From VXPW01 sp965115815 (lineage in GTDB: Bacteria; Pseudomonadota; Alphaproteobacteria; TMED109): a stretch of 64,000 bases of DNA. Under the pieces are notes generated by a model. The model was not told where the DNA came from, searched no databases, and saw only the letters and a program-made list of their open reading frames with translations. The position numbers and the translations under genes were made by a program. Positions within the stretch are counted from its first letter, which is position 1. Each line of letters opens with the position of its first letter. Positions 56,233 to 64,000 of this stretch are shown here, one piece after another. The DNA lies in contig OZ220465.1 of the NCBI GenBank assembly GCA_965115815.1, positions 1,674,001 to 1,738,000 on the forward strand, read 5' to 3'.

Positions 56233-57879
56233 TCATGCCGGCGGTGCCCGCCGACCGGATTCGTCGCCGGCCGATTCGGGTTCGCCGTCCGCTCCGGCCG
56301 CACCCGGCGGGAGGCGCAGGATGCGTCGGTCCGGCCCGGCGGCCGGAGGTCCGTCGACTCGCGGCCCGCCGCGCATCGCGGCGGGGATGCGGAGTCCGAG
56401 AAGCCGGAGCGCGGTGGGCGCCAGATCCGCCAGGGTGCCGGCCGCCAGGGGCGGACCGGAACCGCCGCCGTCGTGCACCAGCAGCGGCACCGGATTGGTC
56501 GTGTGGGCCGGCTGCGGGGCGAGGGCGGTGCCCATGTCTTCCGCATTGCCGTGATCGGCCGTGAGCAGCAGCGTTCCGCCGCCGCCGGCGAGCGCGGCCG
56601 CGAGGCGCCCGAGCTGCCGGTCGACCGCTTCGACGGCCGCGACGGCGGCCCGCAGGTCTCCCGTGTGCCCGACCATGTCGGCGTTGGCGTAGTTGACGAC
56701 CGCCACGTCGAAGCGGTCCTGTTCGAGTGCGCGTACCAGTTCGGTCGTGATGCCGGTCGCGGACATCTCGGGCCGGGTGTCGTAGGTGGCGACCTGCGGC
56801 GAGTCCACCAGAATTCGCTGTTCCCGCTCGAACGGCTCTTCCCGGCCCCCGTTGAGGAAGTACGTGACGTGCGCGTATTTTTCCGTTTCCGCGATCCGCA
56901 GCTGCCGGAGGCCGGCCCGGGCCACGGTTTCGCCGATCGTGTCCGCGGGAGTCGGGGCCGGAAAGAGCGGCCGGACCCGTCGTTCGAGCCGGCGGGAGCA
57001 CGAGGTGAGCGAGAGGCAGGAGGCGTACCGGAATTCCTTGACCGGAAAGGCGTCGAACGCGGGCTCGACCAAGGCGGCCAGGAGCTGGCGGATCCGGTCG
57101 GTCCGGAAATTCGCCACGAGCAGCGAGTCCCCGTTGCGGATTCCCCGATAGCCGTCGAGAACGACGGGTTCGACGAACTCGTCGCCCACGCCCGCAACGG
57201 CCTCCAGGGCGGCGGCCGCGCCGGGGTGGGGGGGGCCGGAACCGCGGGCGATCGCCTGCCAGGCCCGCGCCGTCCGGTCCCAGCGGCGATCCCGGTCCAT
57301 GGCCCAGTAGCGGCCGCACAGGGTGGCGATGCCGACCCCGGGCGCCGCCCGGGTCAGGCGGCGGAAGGCCGCGAGGTGCTCCGGGGCGCTGTGCGGCGGA
57401 ACGTCCCGGCCGTCGAGGAAGGCGTGCACGCGCACCGGCACGCCGCGGGCGGCGATCAGTCCGGCGAGGGCCGCAAGGTGCCGCACGTGCGAGTGGACGC
57501 CGCCCGAGGACAGCAGACCGAGGAGGTGGCAGGCGCCGCCGGACGCCCGCGTGGCCCGGGCGAAGTCCCCGAGCCTCGGGTGGCGGGCCAGCGTGCCGTC
57601 CCGGAGGGCGGCATCGATGCGGGGCAGGTCCTGCAGCACGGTTCGGCCGGCGCCGATCGAGAGATGCCCGACCTCCGAATTTCCCATCTGGCCGGGCGGC
57701 AGCCCGACGGCCGCGCCGGAGGCGTGGATCAGACCGTTCCGGCCCGTGGCCTGCAACCGGTCCAGAACCGGGGTGCGGGCCTGCCGGACGGCGTTGCCGT
57801 CGACGGCAGTGCGGTGCCCCCAGCCGTCCAGGATGCAGAGCACCAGCGGCGCCGGCCGCCGGCCGCTATCGGAAGGCAA
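56233..57879 (-). CDS. gpmI: 2,3-bisphosphoglycerate-independent phosphoglycerate mutase
   Basis: This Mn-dependent enzyme interconverts 3- and 2-phosphoglycerate in glycolysis. The 548-residue protein begins PLVLCILDGWGHR (metal-binding Asp). The catalytic serine lies in GQMGNSEVGHLSIGAGR near residue 65, and the second metal cluster includes NYANADMVGHTGD and LTADHGNAEDM. Length exceeds the usual 510 by a proline-rich C-terminal tail. The start lies 4 bp after the rsfS stop. Confidence 0.95.
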   Translation of the reverse strand: MPSDSGRRPAPLVLCILDGWGHRTAVDGNAVRQARTPVLDRLQATGRNGLIHASGAAVGLPPGQMGNSEVGHLSIGAGRTVLQDLPRIDAALRDGTLARHPRLGDFARATRASGGACHLLGLLSSGGVHSHVRHLAALAGLIAARGVPVRVHAFLDGRDVPPHSAPEHLAAFRRLTRAAPGVGIATLCGRYWAMDRDRRWDRTARAWQAIARGSGPPHPGAAAALEAVAGVGDEFVEPVVLDGYRGIRNGDSLLVANFRTDRIRQLLAALVEPAFDAFPVKEFRYASCLSLTSCSRRLERRVRPLFPAPTPADTIGETVARAGLRQLRIAETEKYAHVTYFLNGGREEPFEREQRILVDSPQVATYDTRPEMSATGITTELVRALEQDRFDVAVVNYANADMVGHTGDLRAAVAAVEAVDRQLGRLAAALAGGGGTLLLTADHGNAEDMGTALAPQPAHTTNPVPLLVHDGGGSGPPLAAGTLADLAPTALRLLGLRIPAAMRGGPRVDGPPAAGPDRRILRLPPGAAGADGEPESAGDESGRRAPPA

Positions 57880-57882
57880 GGT

Positions 57883-58257
57883 TCACGTGCCGAGATCGGC
57901 GGGTGCGGTGCTCCACATCTTCTCCAGGTTGTAGAAGAGGCGGGTTTCCTCCCGGAACAGGTGCACGATGACGTCGCCGGCGTCGACCAGCACCCAGTCG
58001 CCGCGGCGTTCGCCCTCGACCGACAGCCGGGGTGCGCCCGATCGCTTGAGCGCGAGGATCAACTGTTCGGCCAGGGCCCCGACATGCCGGTTGGAGCGGC
58101 CGGTCGCGATGATCATGCAGTCGGCGATGGACGACTTCCCGGTCAGGTCGATGTTCACGATGTCCTCGGCCGAGCCGTTGCGCAGAGTCGCGGTGATGAC
58201 CTCCTGCAAGTCGGCGCCGGCACCGGCGGCCGGCGGGGAGAGGGTCGGCTGGATCAT
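57883..58257 (-). CDS. rsfS: Ribosomal silencing factor RsfS
   Basis: RsfS binds ribosomal protein L14 and blocks subunit joining during starvation. The 124-residue protein shows DIVNIDLTGKSSIADCMIIA, GRSNRHVGALAEQL and the C-terminal WVLVDAGDVIVHLFREETR. The ATG at 58257 overlaps the nadD stop (ATGA). In many alphaproteobacteria rlmH follows; here gpmI follows directly. Confidence 0.93.
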   Translation of the reverse strand: MIQPTLSPPAAGAGADLQEVITATLRNGSAEDIVNIDLTGKSSIADCMIIATGRSNRHVGALAEQLILALKRSGAPRLSVEGERRGDWVLVDAGDVIVHLFREETRLFYNLEKMWSTAPADLGT

Positions 58258-58865
58258 GAGGGATGCGGTGCCGCGGGCATGTGGCGCCGGATCCGCAGGG
58301 CGGTCGCGGACGCCGGGTGCCGACGCCCCTCGAGGTAGGTCCAGGCCGGCGGTCGCCGCGAGGCAAGAGCGGTGCTCGAAGCGGCTCGCAGGCGGGCCCG
58401 TCGATATCGTCTGAATGCCATGCTCGTCAAAGCCGGGCGAGCATACGGCGGGCGCGCGAATACCGCAATGCCCGTCGTCGCGAAGATCCGGTGCCAGCGT
58501 TCCCAGCGGTGAAGCGATCGGGACAGGTCGCTGCCCATGAGCCAGACCAGGCGGGTGCCGGGCAACCGTCGCCGGATGCGGTCGAGCGTGGCGTGCGTGC
58601 GTGCGGTGCCGATCCGTCGTTCGAGATCGCTCGCCAGAATGCGCGGGTGGCGGGCGACCGCGGCCGCGCCGGCCACGCGCCGGGCGAAGGGCAGCATGCC
58701 CTCGGACTCCTTGAACGGATTCTGGGGGGATACCAGCCACCAGACCTCGTCCAGATCCAGTCGGGCGAGCGCCAGCACGCTGACCCAGCGATGGCCGGCG
58801 TGCGCGGGATTGAACGATCCGCCGAGGAGTCCGATTCGCCGGCCCCGCCGGCGGACGAGCGACAC
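58254..58865 (-). CDS. nadD: Nicotinate-nucleotide adenylyltransferase
   Basis: NadD makes nicotinate adenine dinucleotide in NAD synthesis. The 203-residue protein has the nucleotidyltransferase motif RIGLLGGSFNPAHAGH near its start and FKESEGMLPFARR. The LMGSDLSRSLHRWERWHRI block is typical of NadD. I set the start at a GTG (58865), 9 bp after proA; no strong ribosome binding site is visible and upstream frame is without similarity. It overlaps rsfS by four bases. Confidence 0.92.
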   Translation of the reverse strand: MSLVRRRGRRIGLLGGSFNPAHAGHRWVSVLALARLDLDEVWWLVSPQNPFKESEGMLPFARRVAGAAAVARHPRILASDLERRIGTARTHATLDRIRRRLPGTRLVWLMGSDLSRSLHRWERWHRIFATTGIAVFARPPYARPALTSMAFRRYRRARLRAASSTALASRRPPAWTYLEGRRHPASATALRIRRHMPAAPHPS

Positions 58866-58873
58866 GCTGCGGT

Positions 58874-60172
58874 TCAGGGGCGGACTCCGCCCTGACCGCG
58901 GACCACATACTTGAAGGTCGTGAGCTGTTCCAGCCCGACCGGTCCCCGGGCATGCAGCCGGCCGGTGGAAATGCCGATCTCCGCTCCCATGCCGAATTCG
59001 CCGCCGTCGGCGAATTGCGTCGAGGCGTTGTGCAGGACGATCGCGCTGTCGACCTCCTGCAGGAAGCGCTCGGCCGCCTCGGAGTCCTCGGTCACGATGG
59101 CGTCGGTGTGGTCGGAACCGTGACGGCGGATGTGCGCGATCGCGGCATCCAGATCGTCCACCACCCGAATCGAGACGACGGCATCCAGGTATTCGGTATC
59201 CCAGTCGGCGGGCACCGCGGGAACGACCCGAGGGTCGAGGCGCTGGACCTCCGGATCCCCGCGGACCTCGCACCCGCTTTCGAGCAGCCGTTCGACGATG
59301 CGGGTCAGCGGGGCGCCGGCCGCGGCCCGGTGGCAGAGCACGGTTTCCGTCGCTCCGCAGACTGAGGTTCGCCGCATCTTGCCGTTGTGCACGAGGTCGG
59401 CCGCCATCTCCGCCTCCGCGGCCCGGTCCACGTAGGTATGGCACAGGCCTGCAAGGTGCGCCAGAACCGGCACGCGGCTGTCCCGCCGGACGCGTTCGAT
59501 CAGGGAAGGGCCGCCCCGCGGCACGACGACGTCGATCCACTGGGGCTCGGTGATCAGCAGGCCGGCGGCGTCCCGGTCTGTGGTCGGCACCATCTGGATC
59601 GCGGCCGGGCGGATGCCGCCGGCCTGCAGACCGACTCCCAGCGCCTCCACCAGGGCCGCGCTGGACCGAAAGCTCTCGGAACCGCCCCGCAGGATGACGG
59701 CGTTCCCCGATTTCAGACAGAGCGCCCCCGCGTCCGCGGTCACGTTCGGCCGCGCTTCGTAGATGATGCCGATCACCCCGAGCGGAACGCGCACCCGCGC
59801 GATGTCCAGTCCGTTGGCGTCGTTCCGCCAGCGGGCCGACTCGCTCCCGACGGGGTCGGGCAGGGCCGCGACCCGCTCCAGGCTGTCCGCGATGCCCTCG
59901 ACCCGGTCGGCGTCGAGACGGAGGCGGTCCCGAAGCGCCTCGGTCAGCCCGGACGCCGCTTCCAGATCCCGGGCATTGGCGGCGAGGATGGCGGCGCGTC
60001 GTTGGCGGATCGCGGCCGCCGCGGCTCGGAGGGCCTGGTTCTTGCGGCCGGTCGGGGTTCTCGCGAGAGTCTGCGCGGCCGTGCGGGCGCCGGCGGCGAG
60101 TTCGGCCATCATCGTGCGGGCCGGGTCGGCGGCCGGCGCCTCCGACCGGACCGGTACAGCGGCTGCAGGCAT
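58874..60172 (-). CDS. proA: Glutamate-5-semialdehyde dehydrogenase (gamma-glutamyl phosphate reductase)
   Basis: ProA carries out the second step of proline synthesis. The 432-residue protein has PLGVIGIIYEARPNVTADAG, a nucleotide-binding region (LRGGSESFRSS) and the catalytic cysteine in RTSVCGATETVL. The C terminus reads ISTGRLHARGPVGLEQLTTF. The Met at 60172 is preceded by GGAGG and lies 2 bp after the proB stop; an upstream Met at 60232 is within proB and less likely. Confidence 0.96.
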   Translation of the reverse strand: MPAAAVPVRSEAPAADPARTMMAELAAGARTAAQTLARTPTGRKNQALRAAAAAIRQRRAAILAANARDLEAASGLTEALRDRLRLDADRVEGIADSLERVAALPDPVGSESARWRNDANGLDIARVRVPLGVIGIIYEARPNVTADAGALCLKSGNAVILRGGSESFRSSAALVEALGVGLQAGGIRPAAIQMVPTTDRDAAGLLITEPQWIDVVVPRGGPSLIERVRRDSRVPVLAHLAGLCHTYVDRAAEAEMAADLVHNGKMRRTSVCGATETVLCHRAAAGAPLTRIVERLLESGCEVRGDPEVQRLDPRVVPAVPADWDTEYLDAVVSIRVVDDLDAAIAHIRRHGSDHTDAIVTEDSEAAERFLQEVDSAIVLHNASTQFADGGEFGMGAEIGISTGRLHARGPVGLEQLTTFKYVVRGQGGVRP

Positions 60173-60174
60173 GC

Positions 60175-61308
60175 TCAGGAAGCCTCCGGGTCCAGAACCA
60201 GGTCGTCCCGATGGACGAGTTCGTCGCGCCAACGATACCCGAGAATGGTCTCGATCTCAGCGCTTCGGTGCCCGAGGATGCGTGCGGCGTCGACCGCCGG
60301 ATAGGAGGCCAGGCCGCGGCCGAGCAGGTGGTCGTCGGGATCCCGGATCAGGACCAGTTCGCCCTTTCGGAACCCACCGGTCACGCGGCGCACGCCGGCG
60401 GGAAGCAGGCTTCGGCCGCGTCTCAGGGCCGCCGCCGCGCCGGCGTCCACGGTCACCGTGCCGGCGGCGTCCAGCTGGCTCGCGATCCATCGCTTGCGGG
60501 CCGACCGCGGCGAACCGGAGGTCAGGAACCAGGTGGCGCGCGCGCCGCGCAGCAGCTTCCCGAGGGCGCCCGGCGAGCGTCCGTCGGCGATCGCCATGGA
60601 GCAGCCGGCCGCGGTGACGATGCGCGCCGCCTGCAGTTTGGTCACCATGCCGCCGGAACCGCTGTCGGTCGTGCTTTCGCCGGCCATGGCCTCGATGGCG
60701 GGGGTGATGGCGCGGACCTCGGGAACATGCCGTGCATGCGGATCGAGCAGCGGGTCGGAGGCATACAGCCCGTCCGTGCTCGACAGCAGGACCAGCGTGT
60801 CGGCGCTGACCAGTTGCGCGATCCGCGCCCCGAGGCGGTCGTTGTCGCCGTAGCGCAGTTCGCGGGTCGCGACGGTGTCGTTCTCGTTGATCACGGGCAC
60901 GACGCCGAGCCGCAGGAGCATTTCGAGTGTGGTCCGTGCGTTCAGGGAGTTGCGGCGCTCCTCCAGGTCGCGGTGACCGATGAGGATCTGTGCCACGGTC
61001 AGACCGCAGGCCCGGAAGGCCTTCCGCCATGCATCGAGCAGCGCGATCTGCCCCACGGCGCTGGCGGCCTGCCGTTCGTCGATCCGGCGGAGGCGGACAT
61101 CGTCGGGGAGGAAAGCCCGGCCGGCCGCGGCCGCTCCCGACGAGACGATCAGCACGTGCCGGCCCTGCTTCCGGAAGTCGGCGGCGTCGCGCGCCAACGC
61201 CTCCAGCCAACGGTGCCGAAGGGCCCCGGTTGCGCCGTCCGCCACGAGTACCGAGCCGATCTTGATCACGGCCCGGCGGGCTTGCCGCAGCGGCGACACG
61301 GGGGTCAC
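60175..61308 (-). CDS. proB: Glutamate 5-kinase
   Basis: ProB phosphorylates glutamate in the first step of proline synthesis. The 377-residue protein has an amino-acid kinase domain (VIKIGSVLVADG, LIVSSGAAAAGRAFL, NENDTVATRELRYGDNDRLGA). A C-terminal PUA domain follows (LLPAGVRRVTGGFRKGELV). The start is a GTG at 61308 that overlaps the obgE stop (GTGA). The feedback-inhibition site lies in the kinase domain in studied relatives. Confidence 0.95.
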   Translation of the reverse strand: MTPVSPLRQARRAVIKIGSVLVADGATGALRHRWLEALARDAADFRKQGRHVLIVSSGAAAAGRAFLPDDVRLRRIDERQAASAVGQIALLDAWRKAFRACGLTVAQILIGHRDLEERRNSLNARTTLEMLLRLGVVPVINENDTVATRELRYGDNDRLGARIAQLVSADTLVLLSSTDGLYASDPLLDPHARHVPEVRAITPAIEAMAGESTTDSGSGGMVTKLQAARIVTAAGCSMAIADGRSPGALGKLLRGARATWFLTSGSPRSARKRWIASQLDAAGTVTVDAGAAAALRRGRSLLPAGVRRVTGGFRKGELVLIRDPDDHLLGRGLASYPAVDAARILGHRSAEIETILGYRWRDELVHRDDLVLDPEAS

Positions 61309-62324
61309 GACCGGTCTTCGATGCGGGCGCTGCGCGCCGCGGCCACTTGGGCGGCAAGCGCCTCCACGGTCCGCTCGATTCCCTGTCTTCCGTGGGCGGA
61401 CAGGGTCAGGACGGATCCGCCGCAGGCCGCGGTCAGACGGGCCTGCTGCCGGTCCAGGTCCTCCGGTCCTACGGCGTCGACCTTGCTCAGGACCACGATC
61501 TCGGGCTTGGCGGCGAGCCCGGCGCCGTACAGGCCGAGTTCGTGGCGGATGGTCTGGTACGCGACCCCGGCGTCCTGCCCCGTCGCATCCACGAGGTGCA
61601 GCAGGACCGCGCACCGCTCGACGTGCCCGAGAAACCGGTCTCCGAGGCCGGCGCCCTGATGGGCCCCACGGATCAGGCCCGGGAGATCGGCGAGGACCAG
61701 CTCGCCGTCGAGACCGTGGCGGAGGACTCCGAGGGCCGGGGTCAGAGTGGTGAAGGGGTGGGCGCCGACCCGGGGACGGGCTCGGGACACGGTACCGAGG
61801 AACGTCGATTTGCCGGCGTTCGGAAGTCCGACGAGTCCGGCATCGGCGAGAAGCTTCAGACGCAGGCGCAGCCACATTTCCTGCCCTTGCCCGCCCTGGG
61901 TGGCGGAGCGGGGCGCACGATTGCGGGAGGATCTGAAGCGGGTGTTGCCCCGCCCGCCGGCGCCGCCCCGCACCAGCACCTGCCGGTCTCCCGGACGGGT
62001 GAGATCGAGCAGGAGTTCGCCGGCGTCGGTGAGGATCTGGGTTCCGACCGGGACCCGGAGCACCAGATTGGGGGCACGTGCACCGTTGCGCCTGCGCCCG
62101 GCGCCGTCGGTGCCGCGCGGGGCCCGGAAGTGCTGGCGATAGCGAAAATCGATCAGGGTATTGGTGGAATCGACCGCTTCCGCCTCGATGCTGCCGCCGT
62201 CGCCGCCGTCGCCGCCGTCGGGCCCGCCGAATTCGACGTACTTCTCGCGCCGAAAGCTGACACAGCCGTCTCCGCCATCGCCCGAACGGACCAGGATCTT
62301 TGCCTGATCAAGAAAGCGGGTCAC
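61305..62324 (-). CDS. obgE: GTPase ObgE/CgtA
   Basis: Obg is an essential GTPase linked to 50S ribosome assembly and stress responses. The 339-residue protein has the glycine-rich Obg fold (RSGDGGDGCVSFRREKYVEFG) and the G domain: G1 GLPNAGKST near residue 167, G3 DLPGLI, G4 SKVDA. It lacks the variable C-terminal extension of longer relatives. It lies downstream of rpmA and starts the coupled obgE-proB-proA-nadD-rsfS-gpmI series. Confidence 0.96.
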   Translation of the reverse strand: MTRFLDQAKILVRSGDGGDGCVSFRREKYVEFGGPDGGDGGDGGSIEAEAVDSTNTLIDFRYRQHFRAPRGTDGAGRRRNGARAPNLVLRVPVGTQILTDAGELLLDLTRPGDRQVLVRGGAGGRGNTRFRSSRNRAPRSATQGGQGQEMWLRLRLKLLADAGLVGLPNAGKSTFLGTVSRARPRVGAHPFTTLTPALGVLRHGLDGELVLADLPGLIRGAHQGAGLGDRFLGHVERCAVLLHLVDATGQDAGVAYQTIRHELGLYGAGLAAKPEIVVLSKVDAVGPEDLDRQQARLTAACGGSVLTLSAHGRQGIERTVEALAAQVAAARSARIEDRS

Positions 62325-62581
62325 GGCGTCCCGACGCAGGTGCGGCGACGGCCCCTGCCGAGCCCCGGCGGGGCCGCATCCGGACCCCGGAGTCCGGCCC
62401 CTCGGGGGCCGGCCGGCCGAGGACCCGCCGCGGCCGGGGGGCCGGGAACCTGCCGCATCGTGGAGCCTGACCGGCGTGGCGTTCCGGGGGGAGGGGGTCC
62501 GGGCGGTGCCCGCGGGCGCGGTTCGCGCTCGGGATCACGCCGGACGGGTGCCGGCCACGCCGGCGGCCGCACTCTCGGTTC

Positions 62582-62842
62582 TTAGGGAGCGGCAGTGTCG
62601 ATCGATACGTACGAGCGGCCGCCGCGTTTTCGGTGAAACACGACCTGCCCTTCGGAAAGGGCGAACAACGTGTGGTCCTTGCCGATTCCGACGCCGTCGC
62701 CAGGGTGGAACTTGGTACCGCGCTGCCGCACGATGATGTGTCCGACGCGGACCTGCTCGCCGCCGTACTTCTTGACGCCGAGTCGGCGCCCCGCGGAATC
62801 CCGGCCGTTGCGGGACGATCCGCCCGCCTTCTTGTGGGCCAT
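62582..62842 (-). CDS. rpmA: 50S ribosomal protein L27
   Basis: The 86-residue protein begins MAHKKAGGSSRNGRDSAGRR, the flexible N-terminal tail that reaches the peptidyl transferase centre. It continues LGVKKYGGEQV and GTKFHPGDGVGIGKDHTLFA. No extra N-terminal cleavage sequence is present. It lies 12 bp after rplU, in the universal L21-L27 pair. A 257-bp GC-rich gap without genes separates it from obgE. Confidence 0.97.
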   Translation of the reverse strand: MAHKKAGGSSRNGRDSAGRRLGVKKYGGEQVRVGHIIVRQRGTKFHPGDGVGIGKDHTLFALSEGQVVFHRKRGGRSYVSIDTAAP

Positions 62843-62854
62843 GCCGTTCGCTCC

Positions 62855-63286
62855 TTACGCTGCGCCGTCGGGGATGGTGCCGCGGGCGCTGCCTGCGGCC
62901 GGAACCGCGGTGTCCACTGCGGTTTCCGCCGGCGCCGCTGCCTCCGTCTCGGTCGCCGTCGGGGCTTCGTGACCGGGTGCATGGATATCGGTGATGCGCA
63001 CTACCGTGAGATGCTGCCGATGTCCGCGGCGCTTGCGGTGATTCTTGCGGCGCTTCTTCTTGAGCACGATCACGCGCGGCGCCCGCAGTTGTTCGGCGAC
63101 CGTTCCGGTGACGCTGGCGTTCTCCAGCAGCGGGGTACCGATCAGCGAGCGCCCGGCATCCGATACCATCAGGACCTGATCGAAGGTGATGGTTGCGCCG
63201 GAATCTTCTGCGAGACGCTCGACGGTGACGATCTCACCCGGAGCCACTCTGTACTGTTTTCCGCCGGAGCGAATGACCGCGTGCAT
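62855..63286 (-). CDS. rplU: 50S ribosomal protein L21 with alanine-rich C-terminal extension
   Basis: The 143-residue protein starts MHAVIRSGGKQYRVAPGEIV and carries the basic RNA-binding stretch KKKRRKNHRKRRGHRQH and VRITDI. These end the canonical fold at about residue 102. About 40 further residues rich in Ala, Thr and Glu follow (APTATETEAAAPAETAVDT). Extensions of L21 are known in alphaproteobacteria, with no defined role. A promoter presumably lies in the 275 bp upstream, which holds no gene. Confidence 0.96.
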   Translation of the reverse strand: MHAVIRSGGKQYRVAPGEIVTVERLAEDSGATITFDQVLMVSDAGRSLIGTPLLENASVTGTVAEQLRAPRVIVLKKKRRKNHRKRRGHRQHLTVVRITDIHAPGHEAPTATETEAAAPAETAVDTAVPAAGSARGTIPDGAA

Positions 63287-63561
63287 GATCGACCGTCCAA
63301 GACTTGGGTACCGGAAACTGCCGCGCCGCGCGAGCCGACCGTGCGACGGGCGGGAAGACGGCTTCGGCACCCCAGTATCCATCGGAGGGCGCCGGCGTCA
63401 ATGGGGCGCGGTTTCGGGGTCGTGCCTGCCGGAAGACCGAGGACCCTTCGGCCCGGTTCGCATACCGCGTCCGGCCCCGCGGATCGCCCGGCGGTTCCGG
63501 CGAGATCCGATCCGGTCGGCGCAGTGCGGTGCGGCCGCGACTGCCGGTTTCAGGGCGATGG

Positions 63562-64000
63562 TCATCCGTCGGGTGTTCCGGGGACGGAAGGCTCCCGGCG
63601 TCGGGTTGGGTCCGCTTGGTCGCGCAGCGCGAGCGGAGGCTGGATCGTGCAGTCCGTGCGGGCGGGCAGCACGGTCGAACCGAACCGATGGCGGGAGCGC
63701 AGAACCACCCAGAGCCTGCCGGTCGGAGGCCGCAGGATGGCTTCCCCGGATCCCAGCACCTGCTGTTCGGCCGAATGCAGAACGCAGCGAACCAGCCCGG
63801 GGTTCACGCCGTCATCGGGGATCCGGACCACGACCTGCACGACATTGGTGCAGGCCAGTTGGTTGTTGTGCGGAAACCGGCTGCAGAGCGGAGGAGTGAC
63901 TTCCACCACGGCCACGGGCTGGAGCTCGGCCGCACCGGCTCCGAATCCCGGGCCGGCGCCGAGTACTGCCAGGACGGCGCCGAGCCGCCGACGGCGGCAT
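63562..64000 (-). CDS. Secreted protein of unknown function, start beyond the window
   Basis: The frame is open from the window edge to a stop at 63562. Its first visible residues, CRRRRLGAVLAVLGAG then AGAAELQPVAVVEV, look like a signal peptide with cleavage after an Ala, so the true start is probably one or a few codons past position 64000. The mature part (about 120 residues) has cysteines in PLCSRF, ACTNVV, VRCVLH and TDCTIQ. These could form two disulfides in a small beta-rich periplasmic protein. No family is recognised. Confidence 0.6.
   Translation of the reverse strand, partial: CRRRRLGAVLAVLGAGPGFGAGAAELQPVAVVEVTPPLCSRFPHNNQLACTNVVQVVVRIPDDGVNPGLVRCVLHSAEQQVLGSGEAILRPPTGRLWVVLRSRHRFGSTVLPARTDCTIQPPLALRDQADPTRRREPSVPGTPDG

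Overview
The window is a high-GC bacterial chromosome segment, most likely from an alphaproteobacterium. The reasons are a complete System I cytochrome c maturation set, a yejABEF peptide importer, a membrane-anchored CycM-type cytochrome c, a ParE-type topoisomerase subunit, and the order rplU-rpmA-obgE-proB-proA-nadD-rsfS-gpmI. Scattered catabolic genes (CoA transferase, 3-hydroxyisobutyrate dehydrogenase-like, glutaryl-CoA dehydrogenase-like, phytanoyl-CoA and TauD dioxygenases) and many insertion sequences would suit a marine or host-associated lineage, but that is inference.

Layout. 0-9.8 kb is core-like: a DMT exporter, then ccmF-ccmG-ccmH-ccmI in a tightly overlapping plus-strand operon, a PhyH dioxygenase, an HNH nuclease, a family III CoA transferase and an mmsB-like dehydrogenase. 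9.8-14.3 kb is accessory: a 192-bp miniature element (MITE), a decaying IS3-family element and a DUF262/DUF1524 (GmrSD-like) putative defence nuclease. 14.5-22.2 kb returns to housekeeping genes on the minus strand: gcdH-like, a secreted protein, dihydroorotase, a DEAD-box helicase, parE and a TauD-like dioxygenase.

23-42.4 kb is an IS-rich accessory island. It holds five copies (A-E) of one ISNCY-like element, three of them head to tail and separated by a single 6-bp target duplication. Two MITEs with related ends sit next to them, an IS630-type element and its own deletion derivative are nested between copy D and the third MITE, and there is an IS5-type remnant. Interleaved are an NYN-domain gene, a vapBC pair whose toxin is cut by copy E, and an orphan type I specificity subunit (hsdS) leading a three-gene operon with a DUF4365 protein and an unrecognised protein. 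A large unassigned transposase gene lies immediately upstream of hsdS.

42.4-45 kb carries a MntA/HepT-type toxin-antitoxin pair and a DUF4143 ATPase. 45-64 kb is core again, all on the minus strand: a PaaK-like ligase gene followed by ccmABCDE (the other half of the cytochrome c maturation system, about 40 kb from ccmFGHI), a 2-hydroxyacid dehydrogenase, yejABEF, the cytochrome c, gpmI, rsfS, nadD, proA, proB, obgE, rpmA, rplU and an incomplete secreted-protein gene at the edge.

The most unusual signals are in the IS island. Three of the five ISNCY copies have an in-frame amber codon at the same position, followed by conserved coding sequence. Copies C and D have accumulated mainly A:T to C:G transversions. 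A 19-bp tandem duplication breaks the DUF4365 reading frame in the hsdS operon. I found no tRNA, rRNA or CRISPR array by eye.
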